64,000 bases of DNA from Catonia carolina (lineage: Eukaryota; Arthropoda; Insecta; Hemiptera; Achilidae). The notes below the pieces were generated by a model. The model did not search any database, had not been told where the DNA came from, and saw only the letters and a program-made list of their open reading frames with translations. This document shows, piece by piece, positions 34,250 to 45,843 of this stretch (position 1 is the stretch's first letter; each line of letters starts with the position of its first letter). A program made the position numbers and the translations under genes. The stretch spans positions 42,737,401 to 42,801,400 of the forward strand of contig JAQMRL010000004.1 of NCBI GenBank assembly GCA_035578175.1. Reading direction: 5' to 3'.

Positions 34250-35157
34250 CGAGGTGTGGCTATTAAATAACGAGACTGACGTTGTAAAAAATTTAATTTT
34301 AATTTTGTAGATAATCACTTATTGTCACCTTCAATATACACTCCTTCTCTATCCCTACAACACTCTATGCGAATTTTCCATTGTTGGAAACAGTGCTGGA
34401 AGTCAGCTCCTTCAGGACACGTGCCGCTTTTTCTTTTGCAGCTTCCACAGGCTCAAATCTTGTCACTTTTAATGCAGATTTCACCTTAGGGAACAGGTAG
34501 AAGTCACATGGTGCAAGATCTGGTGAATAAGGTGGATGTTGTGACACTGAGATGCTTTACTTGGCTAGGAACCTCTTGACAGATAAACGGAATGAGCTGG
34601 CGCATTGTCAGGGTGGAGAGCTCATGATTTGTCCTTCCACATTTCGGGGCTTTTTTCCTTACTCTTTGACGTAGTTTAGAAAGTACCTGAAGGTAGTAAT
34701 ATTGATTAATTGTTTGACCTTCAGGAACCCAGTGAAGGTACACAATCCCATGGATATAAAAAACAATTATCATTGCTGTAATTTTGACTTGCTCACTTGA
34801 GCTTTTTTGGCTCTCGGCGAACTTCCAGTGCATGGATTGGCGCTTTGTTTCCGGATCGTAAGTAGAAAACCACGTTTCATCACATGTTATTGTTTTCTAC
34901 CTGTTCCCTAAGGTGAAATCTGCATTTAAAGAGATAAGATTTGAGTCTGTGGAAGCTGTAAAAGAGAAAGCGGCACGTGTCCTGAAGGAGCTGACAGAAG
35001 ATGACTTCCAGCACTGTTTCCAACAATGGAAAATTCGCATGGAGCGTTGTAGGGATAGAGAAGGAGTGTATATTGACGGTGACAGTAATAAGTGATTATG
35101 TATAAAATAAAAATAAAATTTTTTACGTCAATCTCGTTATTTAATAGCCACACCTCG
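34250..35157. mobile_element. Mariner element converted to a 3'-3' foldback
   Basis: TIRs CGAGGTGTGGCTATTAAATA at 34250 and the complement ending at 35157 are bounded by TA on both sides. The minus strand carries the 3' part of a mariner from about 34896 down to 34250. A second copy of the last ~260 bp (34897-35157) is attached in the opposite orientation in place of the 5' half. The arms differ by substitutions and by a 10-bp deletion in the left arm, so they have diverged or came from two copies. Confidence 0.85.
34365..34890 (-). pseudogene. Mariner transposase, C-terminal two thirds, broken
   Basis: The minus strand opens with CDETWFSTYDPETKRQSMHW, which holds the first catalytic Asp. 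It continues through a long frame to a PDNAPAHS block, the second Asp, in another frame. After frameshifts and a stop comes QHPPYSPDLAPCDFYLFPK, with the final Asp. This is the DD(34)D mariner signature. The end of the protein (KEKAARVLKEL) and the 3' untranslated part follow. The N-terminal DNA-binding domain is missing. The right arm (34913-35095, plus strand) repeats the C-terminus as a 60-aa frame. Full mariner transposases are about 345 aa. Not functional. Confidence 0.88.
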
Positions 35158-35299
35158 TATATGTAAAATACTAATAATAGTGAGCTTTTACATTTCAGTA
35201 TAAATTTAGTAGCACAAAAACCGACCTACTCCAAGCGAGATCTTGTCCAAGATGAAGTAAATTTTTAAAATTTGTTTAAAATTTTTTTTTCAAATGTTC

Positions 35300-35650
35300 T
35301 CCTTAATATTCCGTATCCCACCGGGTTGGTCTAGAGGTAATGTCGTCGCCAAAATCAGCTGTTTAACAGCTAATTTTCGGAGACGAAGGTTCCTGGTTCA
35401 AATCCTAGTGAAGGTAGTTACTTTTATACGGATTTGAATACTAGACAGTGGTTACTGGTGTACTTTGATGGTTGGGGTTTAATTAACCATTCTCTCTCAG
35501 GAATGGTCGGCCTGGGTCTGTACAAGACTACACCTCATTTACACTTCATACACATCATCCTCATCTCATTGGGTCATGGGGTTGCTTATTGTTCTGAGTT
35601 GAACAGATTGCAACGTACACAAATTAGGAATAAAAAAAAATTCCTTAATA
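35300..35650 (+). mobile_element. SINE-A copy, full length, with target duplication
   Basis: A ~325-bp tRNA-derived SINE. A box TGGTCTAGAGG at 35327-35337, B box GGTTCAAATCC at 35395-35405. Between them is an imperfect inverted repeat at 35351-35377 centred on AATCAGCTGTTTAACAGC. The body and the 3' tail (GATTGCAACGTACACAAATT, then an A-run) follow. TCCTTAATA at 35300-35308 and 35642-35650 is the probable target duplication. The 74-aa open frame within it recurs in other copies and is a by-product of the SINE. Confidence 0.9.
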
Positions 35651-36405
35651 AAATATAATAATAAAAATACATTTTTTTATATTGTTGGTAAGATGTGCGC
35701 ATTATTTTGTACAACAGTTATTTATGAATTAAAATTTATCACGGGAAGATTTATTTCAAAAAATGTGACACAAAATTCTTTTATGTCAAATACATTGTTG
35801 ATATAAGAAGTGCTGTTATATTGCAGATAACAATTCCATGTAGGTACCTGGAATACAATAATAATTTGTTTCCTAGTTTGAAATGTTTCATTTTAGTTAA
35901 AAAAGTAATATATTTTTATTTCAATTTTACTTGTTTTTCCAGTTATTTGTTGCTATTGTTATTTTTGTTTTTATTTTTGAATAATGTTATTTTAAACTTT
36001 CTTAACTTAAAAACTATTATAAGTTCTTCTGCAAAGTACTACGATTAAATGTCTTAACGTACTATTTGTAGTTATTGTATTATATACTTAAAATGTAGTA
36101 CCTTATAAAAGTTAATGTACTTTTTGTTGTCTGTCGTGCATAGAATAAAAATGTTTATATCAAAAATAAAATTTCTGCTCAGGAAGGTAGCTACGTATTG
36201 TAATGTAAGTTACCTCTCCTCCTACCGATCGAGAAATTTTTCTTAAGAATACTTTTTGTCGTCCGACTATGTTAAAGTTAGCGGAATGGTTTACGTATAT
36301 ATTTTCTTGAAGTTGTTTTGTAATGGGAAATTTGCTGATACAAAGTATATGCATCAATCTTACTGCGGTTATCGTTGTTTTCTTTTTATAATAATTTGTT
36401 ATATT
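35651..36405. other. AT-rich non-coding stretch, nothing recognised
   Basis: The 75-aa plus-strand and 99-aa minus-strand frames lack recognisable motifs. No repeat copies were seen. Confidence 0.5.
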
Positions 36406-36691
36406 ATTACTTTCTCTTGCCTTCCATGAATATAAAAGGAAAGAAAGTGTTGTTTTCATTAAGTTTTTTTCTCTACAGAGCCTAGTTTAATGTAAACGTG
36501 TGATTTTCCGTATTATTGAGCCAAACAGAGGTCGGTTTTTTATTTTGCATCAGTCACTCATGATTTAAATTAGGTTATATTTTTGAGATTAGTTTTTTTG
36601 GTCATTTCTAATATTTTGTTACTAATGTTAGGTTAAATTGTTCATTTGCATTGGTAAGATAAAGTCGTGTGAGTGTTTCACACCAGATTTT
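36406..36691 (+). mobile_element. HINE-1 deletion derivative (~285 bp)
   Basis: The first ~55 bp (ACTTTCTCTTGCC onward) are joined directly to the last ~230 bp (CTACAGAGCCTAGTTTAATG through the hairpin and CCAGATTTTT). About two thirds of the body is lost but both ends are kept. Confidence 0.85.
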
Positions 36692-37788
36692 TAAAGTTTT
36701 GTCTCGTACAAGTTCGTTGAGATCTCTGCTCAAGGAATGCTATAAATATCATGGTAGGTTACCGGATACATTACTAGATGACAGGTTTTGTAGGCTTATT
36801 AGTTGGTTAGGACTGATTAGCTGATTAGTTACTTAGTTGGTTGGTTAGTTAATTATTTGGTTGTAATAATTTCTAACTGAAGAGTCTGTACAATTGTAGA
36901 AAAGTGTCTTTACCTACAGTATTCGTGAATCATTGTTCAGAATGTCAGTAGTTACATAAAGGGTAAAAGAAAGATTCTTCAATCTGTCATAATGTTTCCA
37001 ACTTAAATAAATGAATTTTTGTTTATTACTAAACATTTTGCACAACCATATATTTGTATTTGGTTGGCATACATCCAGATAGGTCTTAGAAATTATTTTT
37101 TATTATCGAGTTTTTATTTTTTAATTGTTTACTGGTCAGTCGCTTTTGTGCAGTAGCATAACTTCCCGTTCTATACCCGAAAGTTTTACTTGTTTTATCC
37201 AATAAAAATTTTATTTACTGTTACATAATCAGCTTACTAATTTTTCCAGCAGGAGCATATTTTATTCTTAAACAAAATGCTACTTCTATTTGGTTTTCAA
37301 ATTTATTCAATTTATCAAAGAATTTCAAAATAAACTAAATGTAAAATTTACTATTAAGAACACCACCATCAGGATTGTATTTTATATAAACGAAAATTTA
37401 TTTAAGCGTAAATTCAAAACAGCTCGTAAACAGTTTTGTAGTTTTCAACTACTACAAGATGTTATAAATAAAGAAAGAGAATAAGAATAATAAATTTCAT
37501 AACTTCTGTTGGACAATCATGAATCAAATTAAAATGGGTGGATCGTTCTAAATATCTATTTTATTTATAATGTGGTTTCAGGGTCTTGCCGCTTAGTAAA
37601 GACAAAAATATAAATTTGTACCACCACGCTGACTTAAATTGTTAATAATATTCTCACTGCATTTATCATTCAACTCTTAAATACGTAAATCAAATTAAAA
37701 CATTGCCTCTTTTTCGTTGTGTAAAATAAACTACACGTTAGTTAATTCATGGAATTAAATCTATTGCAAATATTACTTTTTCGTGAAC
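36692..37788. other. Non-coding, nothing recognised
   Basis: Contains a TTAGTTGGTTAG-like low-complexity run at about 36800-36865. Nothing else of note. Confidence 0.5.
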
Positions 37789-37951
37789 TTTTTTTTTGTT
37801 TAACGTCCGACTGTTTTGCAATTACTGCTAATCCAGACTGTGAGAAGGTTGATAGATGAAAATGAGTGATGAATAAATTCCTGACATGACCGGGAATCGA
37901 ACCCGGGACCCCGGCGTAGAAGCCAGTTACGCTTACCACTACGCAAACGGG
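37789..37951 (-). mobile_element. SINE-C copy
   Basis: The minus strand reads TGCGTAGTGGTAAGCGTAAC (A box region) and a B box GGTTCGATTCC in a tRNA-like segment, then the family tail CAGTCGGACGTTAAAC and an A-run at 37797-37789. The tRNA part looks quite intact but lacks an acceptor-stem partner, so it is a SINE head rather than a tRNA gene. Confidence 0.85.
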
Positions 37952-39400
37952 ATATTCCACCTTGGGTTGTTATTTAAATGACGTATAACAATATAATTCG
38001 TTCTAAAATTTATGAAAGACAGTACTTTATTAATAAATAAATCAGCTTTACGTTACTTAACTTTTGTTTAATTCCTGATGAATATTTATAATAAATTGAT
38101 GTTGATTAATTAATAAATTCAAATACATGTTGAATAATAATATTGATTATTTTAGGCCTTTGGCCGTTCACATAACAAAATGCACAAGTTTACCCTTGAA
38201 GCTCTAAGACTAAAGTCAAGTTAAAAAAGTTATACTTCTTAATAAACATTTGAAACAATGAACATGAAAAATATGTAAATCTATATTAAATCAAACAATT
38301 ATTAATAAAAACAATAGTAAAAAGTATAAAAATGATTAACGAACAAATTTCTAATTACTATAATGTTGTTTGGTTAAAATGTGATTTATTTAAAATTAAA
38401 TTATTCTACCTTTACATAATGGTGTACTACTACAAACTGTTAAAAATATTTTTTTAAATTATCTTATAAGAAAAATATTCACTTTTATGAATTGGAAGAG
38501 ACTCTCTACAAATGAATTGCAAATTGAAATATTATTAATCCGTATTACTTCAATAATTGAAATGGAAGTGGAAAGTTTTACTAAATCATGAATATTTAAA
38601 AGTATTTCAATACTTAATAATACTTGTACTAAGTACGTATTGGTGGTTTTAAGCACAAATAATTTATTAATAGCTTCCAGTTGCATTTAATACTACTCAG
38701 GCACTGACTCACTCACTTATCCTGAAATCTCTAAAACTACAAAGAACAGGAACTTAATTTTTAGTTGGCAGGTTTCATAGCGAAGCATTTGCTCAATAGG
38801 AATGGATTTTAAAACTCTATACGTTTAAGAAAGAAATATGTATATATTATTGTGGTAAATGATTATTTTACTTAGCAAACCTTAAAAAGGATTAAAAATC
38901 CAGCTTCAGGAATTTAAACCAGTTAAAAATGCTTCAATATTTATGTAATATTTTTATTACCTAATTAAAAAAAGTAAATGGACTAATTTTATCATGTAAA
39001 TAAATCAAATTTTTATTATTATTTTATTTAAATTTAATACTTAATTATATATCCAAAATATGAATTATAATGGAATTATTATTTAATGACCATCAATCTT
39101 TTTATTTGTGTTTTTCTTTTCTCATGTCCTTTTATGTACATCACATTTGGATGTCACATATTTTAGTAGCCGTATATGTGAGTACTGATGAAAATTTCAA
39201 ATAAAAAAATAAAGTTTTTAGAGTAGCGGCAATAATATATAATAAATTTGTATAATATATAATAATATAAGTATAGTACTATAATATAATAAATAAATTT
39301 GTAGGCGCTAGCCTACAAAGCAAAAGGATAAAGTGCCAACGTTCGGATAACCGAACTTTTAAACAAAAATTAATGGAATAATGTTTTTTTTAAACCCTTT
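37952..39400. other. AT-rich non-coding stretch, nothing recognised
   Basis: One of the most AT-rich parts of the window, with AT-only runs near 39230-39300. A small hairpin (GTAGGC/GCCTAC) sits at about 39301-39316. No coding support. Confidence 0.5.
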
Positions 39401-39570
39401 TCGTGGCGTAAAGACTAGCGCGCTTGCCTGCAAAGCGACAGGTCCCGGGTTCGATTCCCAGCTAGAGTCTGGAAATTTTAACACGTTTAAACCATCGTTA
39501 CGGTGCCAAAACCTACAGTAGTTTTTATTGACCAAGCTGTCGATGTGACTTAAAATAAACTGAAAAAAAT
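39401..39570 (+). mobile_element. SINE-D copy 1
   Basis: A tRNA-like head (TGGCGTAAAGACTAGCGCGC then GGGTTCGATTCCC, the B box at 39447-39459) is followed by a body ending ACCAAGCTGTCGATGTGACT and an A-rich tail. The tail also occurs at 39782-39882 and 43928-43985, which defines a fourth family. Confidence 0.75.
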
Positions 39571-39781
39571 TGAATATTTTTAGTGTTAAAACGATTTCTT
39601 TTCTTTATGAACATAATAAAAATTAATTTTTAACAGGAAATTTTATTTTTCTGTAACATTGAGATTTTGGTTGCCAATGGCAGGCTTAGGTGTGCAAGTT
39701 TTTGAAATAGGGGCTGGAATTTTTTTTACACCCGTATTCAAATTAAATGGCTATAGATCAAACTTTTAAATATTGTGTTGG

Positions 39782-39882
39782 CACTGAAAGGGTTAAAACC
39801 CACTGTTATATTACCAAAACTGACAGTTGTCGCTAATGACCAAGCTGTCGATGCGACTTTAAATAAATTTAAAAAAATTGGT
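39782..39882 (+). mobile_element. SINE-D copy 2, 5' truncated
   Basis: Body and tail only: AAACCCACTGTTATATTACC through GACCAAGCTGTCGATGCGAC and an A-rich end. The two overlapping open frames here (39738-39996) are spurious. Confidence 0.7.
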
Positions 39883-40825
39883 GAAAAATTTACATGTATT
39901 ACGCACTTCAAATCAGTTAATTCTGTTTTCATTCGTTCGAGATTGTTGTTTACAGGAAATTGTAACTATATGCACAGCATAAAAATCGGTCTTTGAGTAA
40001 AATTTAATATTGTTTAAAGGGTGGAAAGAAAATTGGTTCGGTCTGCCACCCATTTATTTTTCAGTGTAAATTAATTTTTGGGTCAAATCAACTTACCGGA
40101 AGTCCTTTCGATTCACATGAAACGGTAGTATTATGTGTGTTCCTGGTTTACGTTTGTATCATATATAGAATAGAAAATTATAATGGAATTTTGCCAGATG
40201 TTTTGTTGTTTAGTGTTTGGTAAGCATGCCGATAGGCGCACCACTGTCTGTGAAGCCGAACGAAACGGTGGTTCGCTTGTGCTCGTGTTTTTATTTATTT
40301 ATTTATGTTTGTCAGGTGTGCACATGCGTCTACGTGTGTTTGTGTTTTACTGTCGTTGACAGGATAATTCGTCTGTGTTTGCGTGATATAGCGCGTGCGG
40401 GCGGTATCGTGATTAGCCCAGCTGGGGATTGGCCTTGTTACGGACCTTGGAATTCTTCCAATTAAATTGGAAAACTTGACTGCCATAGTTCCCTCTTCGT
40501 TCTAGTATATTATACCCCTTTTATCCCATTCGTTCCTCGTGGATTTCTAGCTTTACTTTATCCTTTAACCTTTTTCTTTGGTTTCTTGTTCTATATTCTT
40601 TTGGTTTTAGTTGTCTTCGTACCACGCTCTAAGTCATTCACACTTTTCTTCCTTCTGACTGTGTAGTGTTTTCTTCCTGTACATTTATTTCTTCTGTTTA
40701 TTTTCTTTGAGTTAAATATAAAATTTAATAACATTCCTTGATTGAAAATATAATAAAATTTATTAAACTGAATTTCTATAGAAACACTTATTCGTTTAAA
40801 ATAAGTTAAACATGTAACCGTCCGT
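39883..40825. other. Non-coding with GC-richer patch
   Basis: About 40215-40480 is richer in GC and CpG than its surroundings and is open on both strands (82 and 63 aa). The readings are Cys/Val-rich because of TGTG/GTGT repeats. I recognise no domain. It could be a retroelement 5' region or a promoter-like island, but neither is shown. Confidence 0.35.
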
Positions 40826-41078
40826 AAGAAAAGGGAACCTATCACACAAGTCAAATGTGAGGTTACGAGTGTTTCTTACAGATAATTTAATGCTGAAAAC
40901 TAAGATTTTTTTTATCGTTATTTATGAAAAAGTTACAGAATTTAAAAAATTAATTTAAGAAACACTTGTTTTCGGAAAATTGCAAAAAGTTTGTTAATGT
41001 TTTAGTGATAATATTGTTCAATAAGTATATTTCTATTAGTATTTAATTTCCTTGTCTTTGTTAGATGTCATGTCTTAT
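40826..41078 (+). repeat. Repeat F, copy without SINE
   Basis: Matches 47032-47640 across CAAATGTGAGGTTACGAGTG, AACACTTGTTTTCGGAAAAT, TATATTTCTATTAGTATTTA and the end ATGTCATGTCTTAT. The other copy carries a SINE-A insertion that this one lacks. Confidence 0.85.
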
Positions 41079-41210
41079 GCAGTTCTGTGCTGAATCCAGC
41101 GATGTCTTCAAACAATTATTGATATTTAAAATAGTTAAATCCTGTAGCAGATTTTCTGAGATCATGTCAAATGTAAAAATTCACGGATGGACAAAATAAT
41201 GAAAAAATTG

Positions 41211-41267
41211 GCCGGCCCGTTGGCGCAGTGGTTAGCGTAACTGGCTTCTACGCCGGGGTCCCGGATA
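41211..41267 (+). mobile_element. SINE-C head fragment
   Basis: GGCCGGCCCGTTGGCGCAGT, then GGTTAGCGTAACTGGCTTCT and ACGCCGGGGTCCCGG. It stops inside the B box. It matches the head of the 37789-37951 copy closely. Confidence 0.8.
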
Positions 41268-42798
41268 GAATTTTTTTTGGCCTATTACAATTTTACTCGG
41301 ATAGTTTAACAGTAAAGAGATTTGTTGTGTTAATGTTATTTATCCAAGAAACAGTTTGGAATTAGGCTTAACTACTTCATGAAGAGAAGAGAGATGTTTG
41401 CGAGCGAAAAGGAATTTTTTTGTTATGGCTCTTTTTCTCTTTTATAATTATATTATTTATATAGTATTGTGGTATTGAATCCAGAAAAAGTTTAGCGGGG
41501 ACAATTTTTAATTGCCTTCTGAATATTGTAATATTAGTTGAAAATTACACTTCTAAATGTTTTGATGGACGCTAGGATCCGAAAATTAAGTATTTATGAA
41601 TGCTAAGCGAAGCAAGCTAGGGTTGTTAGTTATATTGTAAAGCTGTTTTCCCAAACTGTTTGCCGCGAGGCTGGCTAACTAAGCCACAGGATCCAGAATA
41701 AAAATAAAAGCATTTTTGCTCTTTTCAACATCCTACATATCTGAGGCAAGTTTTTTTGTAATGAACCAAATAAAAATAAAGAAAAGGTCTCAGCTTCAAT
41801 TGGTAGAGCACGATATAAAATTGGTCTTATCAGCTGTAAACCACATGTGGTTGTACAACCACAAAAACTGGAGATATTTCAAAAACATCAGTCCTATGTG
41901 TTACATTAATCATTTAAGAACAAAACTAATGATGTAGATGAACCAAAAAACTATGGTTTTATATTGTATTTAAATATTTTTGCTTAAAAAAATCAATCAA
42001 GTTTAGAATGTTACAGTTTTAATTTTCCTAATAATAAAATTATTTTGGTTACTGTGAGAGTGTGTTCTTATCAGGCAAAATAAACAACGTTTCACGTTAA
42101 CTCATGAAATAATAGGTGTGCTGTGGGATAGAAAAGTTTGGGAATTAGTGATGTAACCTTTAATCATGTAGTTCGAATTTCTGTATAAACTAATGGAAAT
42201 ATTTAATCAATCTTTTAGTAGTTTAAATGTATACTTGTAATTACCAATTAATGCTATAAATTCATCAATAGTTTAATTATTCATTGTTTTATCTTCAGTG
42301 ATTTTTAATTAAGAGGGAAGTAACTTAATGAGTAGATTCACGTTTAATAAAATAGTAAATTTGTCTTTGTACTATAGAACTTAACACAAATTGCATACTT
42401 CTGAAAGTACTTATGATTTAAAATACAACTTGATTCCGTATTAGCTTTTAATTGGATTCCAATACCATGTTACCCTTGTTCTTTGGTCTCACCCTTTTAA
42501 TTAGGTTTGTCGTTCGGATCTGTTTCATTCGCACCTCTTAAGAGTAATTAAAATATTTCAGTAAAATTTCATTACAATAATTTTAATTATTCTTTAATTT
42601 TATTTCGTTTTTTTAGTAGAAATACTGAAGGTTTATTTAAATGAAGTTCGGTAAATAGTATACTGTTGCATACTAATTTGAGTGCGTTTTGATCAAATCT
42701 GTAGGAAACTTTTTTATTTATTTTTGACTGCAACTAGTTATTTAATTAATTAAAATTTGTCTTTTTATTAATATATCTATTAAGAATACTTTGTGTTA
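41268..42798. other. Non-coding, nothing recognised
   Basis: The 73-aa plus-strand frame at 41716-41937 has no recognisable motif. No repeat of this window was seen. Confidence 0.5.
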
Positions 42799-43101
42799 TC
42801 CCTAATGTGTGTACGTTGCAATCTGTGTAAGAATAATATGCGATCCCGTGGCTCAATGAGATGAGGATGATGTGTATTACCTGTAAATGAGGTGTAGTCT
42901 TGTACAGATTCAGGCTGACCATCCCTGAGAATGTATGGTTTATTAAATTCCAACAATTAAAGTACATCCGTAACCTAATCTAGCATTTAAATCCGTATAA
43001 AAATAACTACTTTTACTAGGATATGAACCAGGAACGTCTCCAAAAATCATCTGTTTAACTGCTGATTCGTGGCGACGACTTTACCACTAGACCAACCCGT
43101 T
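42799..43101 (-). mobile_element. SINE-A copy, diverged
   Basis: The minus strand carries an A box (TTGGTCTAGTGGTAAAG near 43096-43080), a decayed hairpin and B box, the body and the tail ATTGCAACGTACACACATTA. More mismatches than the 35300 and 47093 copies. No clean target duplication was found. Confidence 0.85.
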
Positions 43102-43249
43102 TGTTTGGAGTACTAAACGTACATTTTTTTTTAGAAAACTGTACCTCAAATCTTTTGAACAATTATTATTGTAAGCAATAGGAATTCCTCAATACGTTGA
43201 CCACTTTTTAGAAAAATATTTATACTAAGTAATGCTTCCATGACCACCT

Positions 43250-43345
43250 TCTTGGTACACAGATTAGCGGGTAGACTGCAAAGCGGATAATCCTTGAGTA
43301 GGGTCTGGAAAATTATTACGCGTAACGATTGTCAGTAATGGACAA
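43250..43345 (+). mobile_element. SINE-D-like head, diverged
   Basis: AGATTAGCGGGTAGACTGCA then AGTAGGGTCTGGAAAATTAT corresponds to the 39401 copy (GACTAGCGCGCTTGCCTGCA then CTAGAGTCTGGAAATTTTAA). The B box is lost. Confidence 0.5.
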
Positions 43346-43927
43346 TTATTGGGATGAAGTATCCTTTTTAATCCTACTAAGACCAGTGAATAAAGTTCCA
43401 TCTGGCCGAGACAGCTAGAGAATGGAAGGTTTAATGAGCTGTTGTTTTCTATATCGTACTTCCACAATAGGTTCCCCATGTTGTGGAAGTGTTACCTAAA
43501 TATACTGTGTATGGTAGTACTCGTATTTCCATAGCACCACGGGGCTAAACTTGCGTTCGAAATTCAAAGAACATCAAAGTAAACTATATTATTTCAGAGA
43601 AAACATACCTAACTTAATATTCATATCACAAAGAAACAAGACAATTTTAAGTACTTTCAACACGTCTACGAATCGGGCATTCTAGGGCACACACGAATCT
43701 ACTAATTTCAAAAGACTGATTCAGAGACGTACTTATTTTTGCAATGACACTACATTGACAATAAAATACTTGCTCTTACAATTTCCAGGTTTAGTAGACT
43801 AAGAGAACACTTATCACACAACACAAAATATGAAACGCATGCTTACGGACATCATCTAACATATTCTTGTACTTTAGAGACTTACAATTACACAATACGT
43901 TTAATTAACAGAGTTTGTAATTAATAC
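43346..43927. other. Non-coding, nothing recognised
   Basis: No motif or repeat copy was noticed between the SINE-D-like head and tail pieces. Confidence 0.45.
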
Positions 43928-43985
43928 GTTGTAATTGTGGTCGCTAATGACTTGTTGATGCGACCTTAAATAAATAAACATAAAA
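43928..43985 (+). mobile_element. SINE-D tail fragment
   Basis: GTGGTCGCTAATGACTTGTT then GATGCGACCTTAAATAAATA matches the tail of the SINE-D copies at 39401 and 39782. Confidence 0.6.
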
Positions 43986-44479
43986 GAGAAATAATTACAC
44001 ACAACATGTTTTATAAAAAAATTTATATGTTATAATTTGTTCTTTTATTTCACTTTGTAGGAAACGTCAGTTGTCTCCGGCAAACAATTCATTTAGTAGT
44101 TTTATTTGTTACGTATGAAAAGTATGTTCTTATAAATTGGATGTTTTCCCAAGCAATTTTTGTTTTACTGTATGGACTGACAAGAACAGAACACATGTTT
44201 TTTATTACATACGGAAAAATTTGTGTGTATGAAATATTGTTTTACCCGTAAATTTAATATTTTCTTGGAAAGTCAACCTTCTGAATGTATTCATAATTGT
44301 TCAACAAATTCAACAAACGCGAAGGGATGTACATTTGTTGGTTTGTGGCTGTAAATTTTTTAACTTATTAAATTAATAGGTTCATAAAAAAAGGAATTCG
44401 AATAAATTAGGTCTAATTTTCTACATCAGGGATAATTTAGACCACGGTAAGTAACTTACAAATAAGTTCTCTTATAGCT
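43986..44479. other. Non-coding, nothing recognised
   Basis: AT-rich. No repeats or motifs noticed. Confidence 0.45.
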
Positions 44480-44900
44480 TTTCTTGCAGTCTACGTTTCT
44501 AGTAGTAGTCTTTCACTGCATACTTTTCTCATTTTTTCCGCTCATCCGACTTTCTTTTATTTTTTGTTGAAGCCCTTTAATTCGGTTACCACTAGAACTT
44601 GGTTTACTCCATTGTGTTTTCTCGGTTCGTTCAAACTCTCGGAATCTTTTTCGTTTTCTCTAAAACACTAATCCGTCACCTTAGGTCTATTATATTTTTA
44701 GAGACTGAAGAATTTGTTTTGTCAACCGTTTTTCATTCATTCTATTTAGGTGTCCATAACATTTTTGTCTTGTTTTTTCTATTAATCGTTCATTTCCTTG
44801 TACAGTTCTTCTCGTTCTCATAACCTATAATGTTCTATCTTCGTACCCATTACATTACGGATGATCTTTCTCTCAAATTACTCTGTTTCCTTTAGACCAG
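44480..44900 (-). pseudogene. LINE polymerase C-terminal region, broken
   Basis: The minus strand reads FERKIIRNVMGTKIEHYRL, a stop, EREELYKEMND. Another frame follows with LIEKTRQKCYGHLNRMNEKR and LTKQIL. This is the familiar order of insect RTE-like LINE tails: FERKILR, a Leu-Tyr helix, then a (W/Y)-GH-RM block and a KxIL block. Further on there are stops, then a KKVG...SERL reading that may be the SERMKxYW end. The reverse-transcriptase core is absent. Inactive. The 74-aa plus-strand frame at 44599-44823 is its shadow. Confidence 0.7.
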
Positions 44901-45471
44901 CCTTCTAGGTCATTGTAAGGCACTTACAGTAGGTTCAAATTATGCAGGTAGTAACTTTTCCCTGAGGGATATTTTTGATTTATTTTAAAAAAATGTCCCT
45001 CTGCAATTTTTCCATTGTTATTACAAGTTTAAATTGTGTATTATTTACCATTCAAGTTATATTGTTAACTTGTCGGTCATTATAAAGTATATTAATAAAT
45101 ATTTATTCATTAATAAAGTTACCGAACGATTTGAACTATATTTTACAATGGTAACTACAAATTTTTGTATTACACGGTATAAATAAATAAATTTATTTGG
45201 TTATCAGTTTTTTTGTACTTTTATTTGTTATCGGGAACTGTACATTGTTTACAACTACCCAATTTGATCGCTGCTTTTTGCTGTATTTTTTGACGTAGAT
45301 TAGACATGAGTTTGAACAGGGACCCCTAGTAGAGTTTGTTCATGGATGGCTTTCAACTGGTCACCATAGTAAGTCGCTTGCCTAACCGGTGTTACTTAAC
45401 AAATAATAGCGATTTTCTACCAGCTGACTGACTGGGCTGGCCCGAAGGCCTGGTTATCAATTTTAAACTTT
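44901..45471. other. Non-coding, nothing recognised
   Basis: AT-rich, ending in a GC-richer bit at about 45430-45460. No repeat assignment. Confidence 0.45.
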
Positions 45472-45843
45472 AACCATATAAATGACCCACCGAGTTGGTG
45501 TAGAGGTGAAGTCGTCGCCAAAATCAGCTGTTTTGGCGATGACTTTGATTTTGGCTGTTCAACAGCTGATTTTCGGAGACAAGGTTCCTGGTTCAAATCC
45601 TAGTAAAGGTAGTACTTTTATACGGATTTGAATGCTACACAGTTGTTACCGATGTACTTTGATGGTTGGGGTTCAATTAACCATACTCTCTCAGGAATGG
45701 TCGTCCTGAGACTGTACAAGACTACTCCTCATTTACACGTTATACATATGATCCTCATCTCATTGGGTCATTGGGTTGCTTATTGTTTTAAATTGAATAG
45801 ATTGGAATATACACGCATTAGGGATTAAAAAAACCATATAAAT
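45472..45843 (+). mobile_element. SINE-A copy with 12-bp target duplication
   Basis: AACCATATAAAT at 45472-45483 and 45832-45843 brackets the element. A and B boxes and body are present. In this copy the inter-box hairpin has been partly duplicated and flipped (AAAATCAGCTGTTTTGGCGA then TTTTGGCTGTTCAACAGCTG). This fits slippage or template switching in the palindrome. The 66-aa frame is not a gene. Confidence 0.93.

Noticed and set aside
35434..35658. Similar 66-86 aa proteins predicted at several sites (35434, 45628, 47097, 50843, 42746)
   Set aside because: They look like a conserved protein family, but every one is the same stretch of SINE-A read in the same frame.
37870..37951. Possible functional tRNA gene on the minus strand
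   Set aside because: Good A and B boxes and a tRNA-like sequence, but there is no complementary acceptor stem, and it runs directly into the SINE-C tail.
39405..39475. Possible tRNA gene with CCGGGTTCGATTCCC
   Set aside because: The 5' half does not pair into a D arm and acceptor stem, and the sequence continues into the SINE-D body found elsewhere without the head.
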